DNA of 64,000 nucleotides. Source: Fluviicola sp. (GTDB lineage: Bacteria > Bacteroidota > Bacteroidia > Flavobacteriales_D > Crocinitomicaceae). Position 1 is the first letter of the stretch; each line of letters starts with the position of its first letter. Made by a program: the position numbers and the translations under genes. Below are positions 1 through 7,330 of the stretch, piece by piece. The notes under the pieces are model-generated. The model had not been told where the DNA came from, did not search any database, and was given only the letters and a program-made list of their open reading frames with translations. The DNA is taken from positions 1 through 64,000 of the forward strand of contig NVXU02000025.1 in assembly GCA_002734065.2 (NCBI GenBank), in the 5' to 3' direction.

Positions 1-89
1 TCTGATCGAGTCAGTTGGCTTTCTTCATAATCTTTTACGACTTCTAATTTAAAGGCTTCGCTATAACGAATTGTTTTTACTTTATTCAT
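1..89 (-). CDS. Partial transposase-like protein (N-terminus only)
   Basis: The first 29 codons read MNKVKTIRYSEAFKLEVVKD and onward, and the gene runs off the left edge. The pattern of a basic start followed by YSEAFKLEVVKDY resembles the helix-turn-helix N-terminus of IS3-family OrfA transposases, which bind the ends of the insertion sequence. Only a fragment is visible, so the IS family and whether the gene is intact cannot be judged. The 233 bases between it and lysS hold no other gene. An IS end probably lies somewhere in about 100-150, but I could not fix it. Confidence 0.5.
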   Translation of the reverse strand, partial: MNKVKTIRYSEAFKLEVVKDYEESQLTRS

Positions 90-222
90 AACACATTGTT
101 TTGTGTCTACTTTTTATCAGGACGTGACAAAAGACTTTTCGTTGTAAAGTGAACCATACTTTTACATTCAATGTTTAATATTTTAAATTTATTATTTCAT
201 TTGTGGAGTGATGAGGTTGAAA

Positions 223-288
223 ACGTATCCAAAGCTCTAAAACTTCAACGCTCCAAAAATCGAATGCTCGAATGCTCTAATTCTCCAT
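223..288. repeat. Short dispersed GCTCCAA-type repeat, copy 1
   Basis: The sequence upstream of lysS contains TCCAAAGCTCTAAAACTTC, ACGCTCCAAAAATCG, AATGCTCG and AATGCTCTAATTCTCC. The same word family (GCTCCAA, GCTCGAA, GCTCTAA, often separated by AAT or AAC) recurs at 45852-45889 and, in the opposite orientation, at 52302-52332 and 61941-61980. All four copies are intergenic. The function is unknown. Confidence 0.45.
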
Positions 289-322
289 TAAATCAATATC
301 TTTACTCCCTTAATTCAATTAC

Positions 323-2056
323 ATGAGCACAATAGAACTTTCTGACCAAGAAATTCAACGTAGAGAGAAGTTGAATCGTTTGCGTGATTTGGGTATCAAC
401 CCTTATCCGGCGGATTTATTTCCGGTAACTGACCATTCTGCTGAAATAAAACAGAAATTCGAGGATACTTCGACAGGCTCAGCACAAGAAAGAGAAGTTG
501 TGATTGCCGGCAGAATGATGTCGCAACGTGACATGGGGAAAGCGGCGTTTGCAGAGTTGCAAGATGCTGAGGGGAGAATTCAAATCTATGTAAATCGAGA
601 TGAAATTTGTCCCGGAGAAGATAAAACGCTCTACAACCAAGTTTTTAAGAAATTATTAGACTTAGGTGATTTTATCGGGGTCAAAGGGACCGTTTTTAAG
701 ACAAAAGTGGGCGAAATTTCTGTGAAAGCAAGTGAAATTACACTTTTGAGCAAGTCATTGAAACCTTTGCCTCTTCCAAAAACAGATGCAGATGGAAAAA
801 TCCACGATGCATTCACCGATCCTGAAATGAGATACAGACAGCGCTATGCTGATTTAGTGGTGAATCCTCACGTGAAAGAGATTTTTGTGAAACGTTCAAA
901 ATTATTTAAAGCTATGCGTCAATTTTTTGATGATGCTGGCTATATGGAGGTTGAAACGCCAATATTGCAGCCGATTGCTGGTGGTGCAGCTGCTAAACCA
1001 TTTATCACACATCACAATTCATTAGATGTTCCAATGTATATGAGAATTGCGTGTGAACTATATCTTAAAAAAGTATTGATTGGTGGTTTTGATGGTGTTT
1101 TTGAGTTTGCAAAAACTTTTAGAAATGAAGGGATGGACAGAACCCATAACCCTGAATTTACTATGATGGAAATTTATGTGGCCTACAAAGATTACAACTG
1201 GATGATGGAATTCTGTGAACGTTTGTTAGAACATTGCGCCATTGCCGTTAATGGAACTTCAAAAGCGACTTTCGGAGAACATGAAATTGACTTCAAAGCA
1301 CCTTACAAAAGAGTAACCATGCGTCAAGCAATCATTGATTTTACCGATTTTGACATCAAGGACAAAACGGAGGATGAATTGAGAGCTGCTTGTCAAAAAA
1401 TGAATATTGAAGTGAATGAAACGATGGGTGTTGGAAAACTCATTGATGAAATTTTCGGAGAAAAATGCGAAGGAAATTACATTCAACCGACTTATATCAC
1501 TGATTATCCAAAAGAAATGTCGCCTTTGTGTAAAGAACACCGAGAAGATTCTTCTTTGACAGAACGTTTTGAATTAATGGTCTGTGGAAAAGAAATTGCG
1601 AATGCTTATTCTGAATTAAACGACCCAATTGACCAAAGAGAACGTTTTGAAGAGCAAATAAAATTAGCTGCCAAAGGTGATGATGAAGCAAGTGAATTCA
1701 TTGATCAAGATTTCTTGCGTTCGTTAGAATACGGAATGCCCCCAACCAGTGGAATGGGAATAGGAATGGATAGATTGATCATGTTCCTGACAAATAATCC
1801 ATCCATTCAAGAGGTTTTATTCTTCCCTCAAATGAAACCAGAAGTTTTTGGAGGTAAGAAAGGACCAGAGTTAAATGATAATGAAAAAGCGGTAATGGCA
1901 TTACTTGAAATCAATAATGAAATAGAACTCAATACGTTAAAAGAACAATCACAATTAAGCAATAAACAATGGGATAAGAGCTTGAAAGGGCTTAGAAATC
2001 ATGAGCTTATTAATGTTACAAAAGAAAATGATATTCTTACCGTTTCATTAGTATAA
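323..2056 (+). CDS. lysS: Lysine--tRNA ligase (class II), with an element-supplied C-terminal tail
   Basis: This cytoplasmic enzyme charges tRNA-Lys with lysine using ATP. The 577-aa protein has the N-terminal OB-fold anticodon-binding region (about 60-150) and the class II motifs: VETPILQPIAGGAA near 210-224 (motif 1 region), FRNEGMDRTHNPEF near 266-279 (motif 2) and GMGIGMDRLIMFL near 477-489 (motif 3). After the catalytic domain there is a tail of about 75 residues starting LFFPQMKPEVFG. Codons from about 501-508 onward lie beyond a recombination core, and a second, diverged copy of this tail is stranded at 14200-14442. The gene is therefore a hybrid: the catalytic part is native and the tail was brought in by the integrated element. 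The two tails share many residues (for example NEK, KQWDK, KGL and VTK), so function is probably preserved. A strong hairpin terminator follows. Residues 49-55 (TSTGSAQ) may derive from an inserted repeat. Confidence 0.97.
   Translation: MSTIELSDQEIQRREKLNRLRDLGINPYPADLFPVTDHSAEIKQKFEDTSTGSAQEREVVIAGRMMSQRDMGKAAFAELQDAEGRIQIYVNRDEICPGEDKTLYNQVFKKLLDLGDFIGVKGTVFKTKVGEISVKASEITLLSKSLKPLPLPKTDADGKIHDAFTDPEMRYRQRYADLVVNPHVKEIFVKRSKLFKAMRQFFDDAGYMEVETPILQPIAGGAAAKPFITHHNSLDVPMYMRIACELYLKKVLIGGFDGVFEFAKTFRNEGMDRTHNPEFTMMEIYVAYKDYNWMMEFCERLLEHCAIAVNGTSKATFGEHEIDFKAPYKRVTMRQAIIDFTDFDIKDKTEDELRAACQKMNIEVNETMGVGKLIDEIFGEKCEGNYIQPTYITDYPKEMSPLCKEHREDSSLTERFELMVCGKEIANAYSELNDPIDQRERFEEQIKLAAKGDDEASEFIDQDFLRSLEYGMPPTSGMGIGMDRLIMFLTNNPSIQEVLFFPQMKPEVFGGKKGPELNDNEKAVMALLEINNEIELNTLKEQSQLSNKQWDKSLKGLRNHELINVTKENDILTVSLV
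468..488. repeat. CTTCGACAGGCTCAG-like repeat word inside lysS
   Basis: The in-frame string CTTCGACAGGCTCAGCACA encodes part of TSTGSAQ in the LysS N-terminal domain. It closely matches an intergenic word at 34006-34026 (CCTCGACAAGCTCGGCAC) and the arms of the hairpin at 59770-59828 (CTTCGAGAGCCTCA). It could be a repeat fragment that inserted in frame, or chance similarity. Confidence 0.35.
1813..1852. repeat. attL (left attachment site within lysS)
   Basis: This 40-bp segment matches 14202-14241 with three mismatches (positions 1819, 1822 and 1846). The perfect core is 23 bp, 1823-1845, beginning TTCCCTCAAATG and ending CCAGAAGT. It encodes the conserved peptide FPQMKPEV of LysS. The left two mismatches are silent in the lysS frame (TTA/TTG, TTC/TTT). 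The crossover should lie inside or next to the core. Confidence 0.88.
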
Positions 2057-2093
2057 CAATGAAATAATATAGTGTAGTTAACACTCATTCAAT

Positions 2094-2126
2094 AAAAAAA
2101 GCACACTTTTTAAGTGTGCTTTTTTG
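2094..2126 (+). terminator. Rho-independent terminator after lysS
   Basis: GCACACTT (2101-2108) pairs with AAGTGTGC (2112-2119) around a three-base loop. It is preceded by a run of A and followed by a run of T, so it can work in both directions: for lysS from the left and for the gene ending at 2171 from the right. It belongs to the element-supplied side of the junction. Confidence 0.85.
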
Positions 2127-2162
2127 GTTAGTTTTAGTTTATTTTCTTTGGTGATAGTGTTA

Positions 2163-2176
2163 CTTATTTGTTACTC
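2163..2176. repeat. Subterminal 14-bp direct repeat, left copy
   Basis: CTTATTTGTTACTC occurs here and again at 14139-14152, in the same orientation. Both copies are preceded by GTGTT, with one extra base on the left. They lie roughly 320 and 50 bp inside the two attachment sites. Integrase arm-binding sites often show such placement, but this is an inference from position only. Confidence 0.45.
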
Positions 2177-3196
2177 TTGCCTCATTTTATTTAAAGCATT
2201 TTCTAGCCAATCTGGATATTTACCCTCAAAATATTCGACAATTAATGGATTTCCAGTAAAAAAGTGTGCAGTTAGTTCAATCCAACTTTTCACTTCAACC
2301 TCACCATTTAGTTTGAATAGTTTTTTAGCTTTTGATTTAATTAGTTTTTTTCCTTTGTAATTGTAGTTAAAATCAGAATCCCGTCTAGCTAGGTAATCAT
2401 CTTGATTATAAAGATGAATGGCACCATCAAAATGACGAAAAGTATTTGTAGCCAAATCAAACTCTGCGTGAACATATTTTACAGGGAAGAGATTTTCCCC
2501 ATCAACATCTATTGAAATAGTTTCATCACTAAAAGCAGCAATTTGAACCGTTTTTATTTTATCTTTTGTATACCAATAAACATCTAAAGAATAGGCGTTT
2601 TTAAACATGAATGAAAGTGTTGAAGAATCTATATCCATTGGTGGTCTTATCTTTACCAATCCATCTTTTACATCTTTTATTTCACTAGTGAAATTAGCTC
2701 CATACCAAGTATCAAACTCCATATATTCACTTTTGCTCATATCAATACGAACTCTATCCATATCAACAGCAACATAACTATCAATTTTATTGTGATCATA
2801 ACCCCAAAACATTGCGATAAAATGAGGAGCCCAATTTGCTTCTTCATACAAACCTCTTCTAAAATAAGGGTGAGCCATTATAAAATAATTCTCGCAAAGT
2901 GAATGTGCTGTTTTTGTAGTTTTATTAGGGTATAATTCATTAATAACCTTAGTAGGGATCAACCCCTCCTTATCAACTTCAATTCTTTCATCAATAAGAT
3001 TAAGTAAATTAGGGTAACAAGCTACCAAGCCAATTCTTCTAATGTAATTAAAATTAGAATCATCCAATTCAACTCCTTTCGATTTACAAAAGTGAATAAA
3101 GTTAGTTATCACAACTTGGTATTTTTCCAATTTTTCCAAACGTTCTTGATTCACATCTTTAATGTACCTTTTGTATATTTCTTCCGCTTCGCTCAT
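2171..3196 (-). CDS. Unrecognised 341-aa element protein
   Basis: I do not recognise this family. The N-terminal 40 residues are charged and probably helical. The middle and C-terminal parts are rich in aromatic and acidic residues and look like an alternating-strand globular domain (DVYWYTKDKIKTVQIAAF, EFDLATNTFRHFDGA). There is no signal peptide, membrane segment or clear catalytic motif. It is the first gene inside attL, reads toward lysS, and shares the terminator at 2094-2126. Its upstream neighbour is a small recombinase with a gap of about 55 bp, so the two may be co-transcribed. A cargo role, including defence, is possible but unsupported. Confidence 0.75.
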   Translation of the reverse strand: MSEAEEIYKRYIKDVNQERLEKLEKYQVVITNFIHFCKSKGVELDDSNFNYIRRIGLVACYPNLLNLIDERIEVDKEGLIPTKVINELYPNKTTKTAHSLCENYFIMAHPYFRRGLYEEANWAPHFIAMFWGYDHNKIDSYVAVDMDRVRIDMSKSEYMEFDTWYGANFTSEIKDVKDGLVKIRPPMDIDSSTLSFMFKNAYSLDVYWYTKDKIKTVQIAAFSDETISIDVDGENLFPVKYVHAEFDLATNTFRHFDGAIHLYNQDDYLARRDSDFNYNYKGKKLIKSKAKKLFKLNGEVEVKSWIELTAHFFTGNPLIVEYFEGKYPDWLENALNKMRQE

Positions 3197-3251
3197 TTCT
3201 CATCATTCTGTTCGAGTAAAAGACGTAGCACAATATTAAATGTTGCGTAAT

Positions 3252-3839
3252 TTATAAATTCAAATAAACATTCATTATTTCTTGTTGGGAAATTCCAAGA
3301 TATCTTCTTGTAATTGCAACATTTGAATGGGAGAATACCATTGATAATAAAATTAGACTATTCTCACTTTTATTATTCAATTCGTAGACACGCTTTCCAA
3401 ATGTTTTTCTTAATGTATGAGTACTCGCATTATCAGTAGAAATTTGATATCGATTAAAAACTTCTTTTAATTTCCTATTGATAAATTGAAGTGATATTCG
3501 TTCACCTTTACGATTTTTAAAAATGAATTGATTTACATTTTTATTCCGACTTAAGTATTGGTTTTCCCATGCACAAATTATATTTGCTTTGCACCTAGGA
3601 TGAATTGAGATTTCTCTTTCTTTACCTGTTTTCATTTCATTAAGTTTAAGTGATTCTTTATCTAGTATATCACACCACTTTAAATTTAATAAATCCGAAG
3701 CCCTTAAGCCCAAATGACAACCAATTGAAACAAGAAGGTATTCACGCCATTGGTTTTCTTGTTTTAATTGAGAAATGAGACCTAGCATAACATTCCAATC
3801 AAGGCCACTACAAGTAGTTTTCGTTCCTTTTAATCCCAT
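3252..3839 (-). CDS. Minimal tyrosine recombinase (catalytic domain only)
   Basis: The 195-aa protein shows the tyrosine recombinase catalytic signature. An arginine lies in GLRASDLLNLKW (near residue 50), a lysine-bearing turn in LNEMKTGKERE, the HxxR box in THTLRKTFGKRVY (near 142-152), and the final His/Trp-like position plus tyrosine in FSHSNVAITRRYLGI (near 170-182). The usual N-terminal SAM-like core-binding domain of about 100 residues is missing. Such short forms can act with accessory factors or at simple inverted sites. It is distinct from the full-length integrase at 12826-14007. Possible roles are plasmid dimer resolution, inversion of a DNA segment, or a decaying second integrase. 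Confidence 0.85.
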   Translation of the reverse strand: MGLKGTKTTCSGLDWNVMLGLISQLKQENQWREYLLVSIGCHLGLRASDLLNLKWCDILDKESLKLNEMKTGKEREISIHPRCKANIICAWENQYLSRNKNVNQFIFKNRKGERISLQFINRKLKEVFNRYQISTDNASTHTLRKTFGKRVYELNNKSENSLILLSMVFSHSNVAITRRYLGISQQEIMNVYLNL

Positions 3840-3966
3840 ATGTGTTTATGCCAAAGTAATCAAAAACCGTATTTCGGAGTTTCATTTTTATCATTAAAAA
3901 AACAAAAGAAAAACTAATGCATTATTAGTAAAGACTTGAATGATAATAGGCGATGATGATTGAAGG

Positions 3967-4003
3967 TGTTTAGTTTCATAATTGTTATTAATGAAACTAA
4001 ACA
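3967..4003. promoter_or_regulatory. Inverted-repeat operator upstream of the C-type regulator
   Basis: TGTTTAGTTTCAT (3967-3979) is perfectly repeated in inverse at 3991-4003, with 11 bases between. It lies immediately upstream of a candidate promoter for the XRE gene at 4059. C-proteins of restriction-modification loci bind such dyads to activate and then limit their own operon, so this is a likely C-box. Assignment is by position and symmetry. Confidence 0.65.
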
Positions 4004-4011
4004 TCGTTGAC

Positions 4012-4042
4012 TTGTTTTTATGATGATTTAACTCTACTTTTG
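4012..4042 (+). promoter_or_regulatory. Candidate Bacteroidota-type promoter for the C/R operon
   Basis: TACTTTTG at 4035-4042 fits the TAnnTTTG -7 box, and a TTG at 4012-4014 lies about 20 bp upstream as a -33 element. Initiation would fall about 10 bases before the ATG at 4059, giving a very short leader, as is common for C-protein genes. Confidence 0.55.
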
Positions 4043-4058
4043 CATACTAAGAGTAGCA

Positions 4059-4286
4059 ATGAAAGAGAAAAATAATATTCTACTTGAGTTTGGCAATGTT
4101 ATTAAATCACATCGTAAGAAATGTGGTATTTCTCAAGAAGAACTAGCGTTAAAAGCAGGGTTACATAGAACATACATTGGTATGATCGAGCGAGGAGAAA
4201 AAAACCTAACATTAATAAATATTATGAAAATTTCATCTGCTCTTGAAATAAAAATTAGCAACCTATTTTATGAATGTAATCTATAA
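4059..4286 (+). CDS. XRE-family controller (C) protein of the R-M locus
   Basis: This 75-aa protein is a single Cro/CI-type helix-turn-helix: SHRKKCGISQEELALKAGLH, then RTYIGMIERGEKNLT, then a short helical end. Size, fold and position match C proteins, which delay expression of the endonuclease until the host DNA is methylated. Its last codons overlap the start of the endonuclease gene by 17 bases in another frame, which implies translational coupling. A 13-bp inverted repeat lies directly upstream of its promoter. Confidence 0.85.
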   Translation: MKEKNNILLEFGNVIKSHRKKCGISQEELALKAGLHRTYIGMIERGEKNLTLINIMKISSALEIKISNLFYECNL

Positions 4287-5520
4287 ATTTGGCACAGGAC
4301 GAATTGGCGAAATAGTAAAATGGCTTCGAGACACATATAGTGCAGATGATATAGCTGATATTGATGAAGAAATAAAGCTCAATACTATTCTTACAGCCTT
4401 ACAATTAACTAGTGGTGAGTTTGATTCTGTAATTGCTAACAATTCCCCCGTTTTTAGAACCGTCAAAGGGCATGTTTTTGAATCTGTCTTTAAATATATT
4501 TTGGAGGAAAATTCGATTGATGTTGATCATATTGGAGGAGACAATGTAGTTGACCTACGTGTTAATAAGTTTGATTTACAGCTTAAAACACCTAATATGG
4601 CTGGCACAAAAGGAGATGTGGCACAATACAAAACGCATAAAACACATGGTGCAAAATCCGAGCAAGAATCAATGGATTATTACTATAAAATTGATGAATT
4701 TGCAACTTTTCTTGTTGGACTAATTTCGTATGAACCATTTCAAGTAATATTTTTAAATCATAGCGAAATACCACGACACCCTAAGGATGTTAATAGAATC
4801 CAAAGCCCTTTTAAAGTTACTTGGAGAGGACATCATGGGCTTAATGCTTTTGAAAGAATAGGAGTGAAAGATTTAGATTTAGATAAGAATACTCATGTAC
4901 CTGAAGATTTTAGCAAAGAATTACTACCATTAACTAGCGCCAAACTAAATTTGAAATCTGAAATTATTCTCGATACAATTTTAAACGAAGGTAATTTTAG
5001 AATATGGGACATGTCAATTAGAGGCTTTGCTAGGGAAGTTGCAATCGATAATTTACTCAGTGAATTTGGAATCTCATCATTAAACCCAGTACCTCTTAAG
5101 ACTGAACGAGGGGATAAAGCTGACTTTGCAGTTAACATTAATGGTAGTCATAAGTTTTTTCAAGTTAAAGGTGTTTCAACTAATAATTGTAAATTCAACG
5201 GAGGAAATTCAATCGTTGCAACAGAAACACAATTGACTAGAGGAAGAGTTAATGACCACCCTACTCAAAGTAGACTTTATTTAAAAAGTGATTTTGAATA
5301 TCTTATTTTAGCACTTGATCCTCCACAAGTTGCTTTATTTGAAAATGAAATTGGTAACGATGCTAATTTAGAATGGAAGTTATTTTGCATTCCAACCGAT
5401 GAACTTACTGCTCATTCTGTAATAAAGCATAGGCTAAATTCTTTACAAAAGTTTAGTTATCAAGATTTAAAAAAATATGAATTGAAGGAAGCAAAAATTA
5501 AAGAAATCTTTGATCTTTAA
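4270..5520 (+). CDS. Putative type II restriction endonuclease with two QxK nuclease-like modules
   Basis: The 416-aa protein follows the C gene with an overlap and faces two DNA methyltransferases, which strongly suggests the endonuclease of the system. Two regions look alike. Around 66-106, GHVFE (E71) is followed by VVDLRV (D95) and LQLKT (Q104, K106). Around 251-300, GFAREV (E256) is followed by KADFAVN (D285) and FQVKG (Q298, K300). Each fits a PD-(D/E)xK fold with Q in place of the second acid, as in Mrr-type nucleases. This hints at an internal duplication or a two-domain arrangement. Similarity to a named enzyme is not recognised and the recognition site is unknown. Its 3' end overlaps the convergent methyltransferase by 23 bases. 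The second methionine-like start choices are not better supported. Confidence 0.75.
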   Translation: MNVIYKFGTGRIGEIVKWLRDTYSADDIADIDEEIKLNTILTALQLTSGEFDSVIANNSPVFRTVKGHVFESVFKYILEENSIDVDHIGGDNVVDLRVNKFDLQLKTPNMAGTKGDVAQYKTHKTHGAKSEQESMDYYYKIDEFATFLVGLISYEPFQVIFLNHSEIPRHPKDVNRIQSPFKVTWRGHHGLNAFERIGVKDLDLDKNTHVPEDFSKELLPLTSAKLNLKSEIILDTILNEGNFRIWDMSIRGFAREVAIDNLLSEFGISSLNPVPLKTERGDKADFAVNINGSHKFFQVKGVSTNNCKFNGGNSIVATETQLTRGRVNDHPTQSRLYLKSDFEYLILALDPPQVALFENEIGNDANLEWKLFCIPTDELTAHSVIKHRLNSLQKFSYQDLKKYELKEAKIKEIFDL

Positions 5521-6343
5521 CTTTAAAATTTGTGATTATCAACTCGTTACCTGTGTTTCTTGATTTTCCACTAATATTTGCAGTATTATATAACCAATTT
5601 CGTTCATAAATATTTGCCCAAGAATATAGTTTTCTAACTTCTTCACAATCATCATATGAAAGGCAAAAATAATGTTCTGTGCTTTTTAAAACTTTTGCTA
5701 ATCGAAGATGATCATCGGTTTCAAAAGACTTAGTATAAGCTCGTTTTTGATCAGCCTTAAAGTAAGGTGGATCTAAATATATTAATACCTTTTTACCTTT
5801 TTTCTTTGCCCGAATTACTTTTTCAAAATCAACACTTGTAATTTTTATATTATCAAGTTTTTTTGAAGAGCCAACTAAGAAATTTTTCCAGTTTTTAGGA
5901 GGAGAACTTTTGCCTTCTTTATAACCCCATGCGGGCTTATGTATTATTCCAGAGTATGATGTTCTATTTAAATAGTATGTTCTAAATGCCCTATCTATAG
6001 CTGTATTTGGTTTTGAATTAATAACCTCCTTATGCCTAATTTTTGATGCAATTTCATTATCATACATCTCGGCAAATTCATTAATAATCTCAGAATTGGC
6101 AATATGTTGATAAACATTAATTATTTCTTCTTCCAAATCATTAATCCAATTGTATTTAGTTTTAGCTTTTGCTAGATAAACACTTCCTCCACCTAGAAAA
6201 GGTTCTCTATATTCATCATGTTCTACACTATCTAAAAATGGAATTATATGTTTCAAGGCATAGAATTTTCCTCCCGGATATCGAAATGGAGATTTTGCAT
6301 AATCTTTTGATTTCTCGTATTTATTTAATTCAAACTCTTCCAT
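5498..6343 (-). CDS. D12-class DNA adenine N6-methyltransferase 1
   Basis: The 281-aa protein transfers a methyl group from S-adenosylmethionine to adenine in its target DNA and would protect the element and host from the neighbouring nuclease. Visible motifs are FRYPGGK (20-26), the AdoMet loop EPFLGGGSV (47-55), NDLEEEII (68-75) and the catalytic DPPY (191-194), all typical of Dam/DpnM-like enzymes. Length is normal for the family. Its start codon overlaps the stop of methyltransferase 2 as TAATG, so the two genes form a coupled pair. Its 3' end overlaps the endonuclease 3' end by 23 bases. Specificity cannot be read from sequence. Confidence 0.93.
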   Translation of the reverse strand: MEEFELNKYEKSKDYAKSPFRYPGGKFYALKHIIPFLDSVEHDEYREPFLGGGSVYLAKAKTKYNWINDLEEEIINVYQHIANSEIINEFAEMYDNEIASKIRHKEVINSKPNTAIDRAFRTYYLNRTSYSGIIHKPAWGYKEGKSSPPKNWKNFLVGSSKKLDNIKITSVDFEKVIRAKKKGKKVLIYLDPPYFKADQKRAYTKSFETDDHLRLAKVLKSTEHYFCLSYDDCEEVRKLYSWANIYERNWLYNTANISGKSRNTGNELIITNFKVKDQRFL

Positions 6344-7155
6344 TAAAATAATGTGGTTTTTGGGATTTCATAATTTGTAATAATGAGCTCAAACCCCATT
6401 TTTCTAGAACCATTTTCAATATTTGAATTATCTACACGATAAAAAAACTTCACTTCATGAATATTTGCCCATTTATACAGCTCCCTCACTTCTTCACAAT
6501 CTTCATAAGTAAGAAAGAACTTATGCTTCGTTAACTTTAGAGTTGAAGCAAGCCTAATATGATCCTCAGATGTAAATCCATGACGGTAATGTTTCTTCTT
6601 CTTTGGTTTAAAGTATGGTGGATCTACAAATAATAAAACTTCCTTGTCACTTTTGGCCTTGATTACCTTTTCAAAATCCAACGAAGTTAGTTTTACATCT
6701 TTTAATTTTTCCCCGCATGGACCTAATCTTTCATGCCACCTCTCAGGTGGTAAACTTCTTTTTTCCCTATATCCCCATGCTGGAGAAACTAGTTTGCCAC
6801 TAAATGAAGTTCTATTTAAATAATAGTACTTTTTAGCAACTTCATAATCATCTTTTGTTTCACTCTCAAAAACCTCTCTCCATCTTTCTTTGTTAGCAAC
6901 TTCATTTTTAAAAGAAGCTATTAGTTTTTTACGACTTCGAGGTGACTTGACATTTTTATAAGTTGTAATTAACTCTTCATCAAGATCATTTAACCAATTA
7001 GTTTCAACTTTTTGTTTCGCGAAGAATACGCTTCCACCGCCCACAAAAGGTTCTCGATACTCACCATGAGGCACGGCATTCCAAAACTCACTTAAAAGTT
7101 TTAATGCATAAAATTTACCGCCTGGGTATCTAAATAATATTGGAACTTTCCCCAT
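6343..7155 (-). CDS. D12-class DNA adenine N6-methyltransferase 2
   Basis: The 270-aa protein is a paralogue of its downstream neighbour, with FRYPGGK (8-14), EPFVGGGSV (35-43), LNDLDEELI (55-63) and DPPY (178-181). The order FRYPGGK, GGGSV, DPPY is the D12 family order. It is first in the methyltransferase pair. A few other type II loci, such as DpnII, carry two adenine methylases, sometimes one for single-stranded DNA or one for each strand of an asymmetric site. Which applies here is open. The 670-bp repeat region lies upstream, so its promoter shares space with the likely replication origin. Confidence 0.92.
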   Translation of the reverse strand: MGKVPILFRYPGGKFYALKLLSEFWNAVPHGEYREPFVGGGSVFFAKQKVETNWLNDLDEELITTYKNVKSPRSRKKLIASFKNEVANKERWREVFESETKDDYEVAKKYYYLNRTSFSGKLVSPAWGYREKRSLPPERWHERLGPCGEKLKDVKLTSLDFEKVIKAKSDKEVLLFVDPPYFKPKKKKHYRHGFTSEDHIRLASTLKLTKHKFFLTYEDCEEVRELYKWANIHEVKFFYRVDNSNIENGSRKMGFELIITNYEIPKTTLF

Positions 7156-7330
7156 TTTTAATTGCTAATTATAGTGTGCAAAATTAGTCATTTTTTTTCT
7201 TTGATTGATAAATGAATTAAGCAATTTTAAACAATTAGTACGTAATCTATTTACGATGATCTTAAGTTAAGATTCTAATTCACTAAAAAAAACAGTGCTT
7301 TATACTAAAATAATTGCTTCTTAAAAAAGT
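7156..7330. other. AT-rich spacer between methyltransferase promoter and tandem repeats
   Basis: No open frame of note is present. The segment is rich in A and T and should contain the promoter for the two methyltransferases reading left. I could not pick out a clear -7/-33 pair. Confidence 0.4.
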
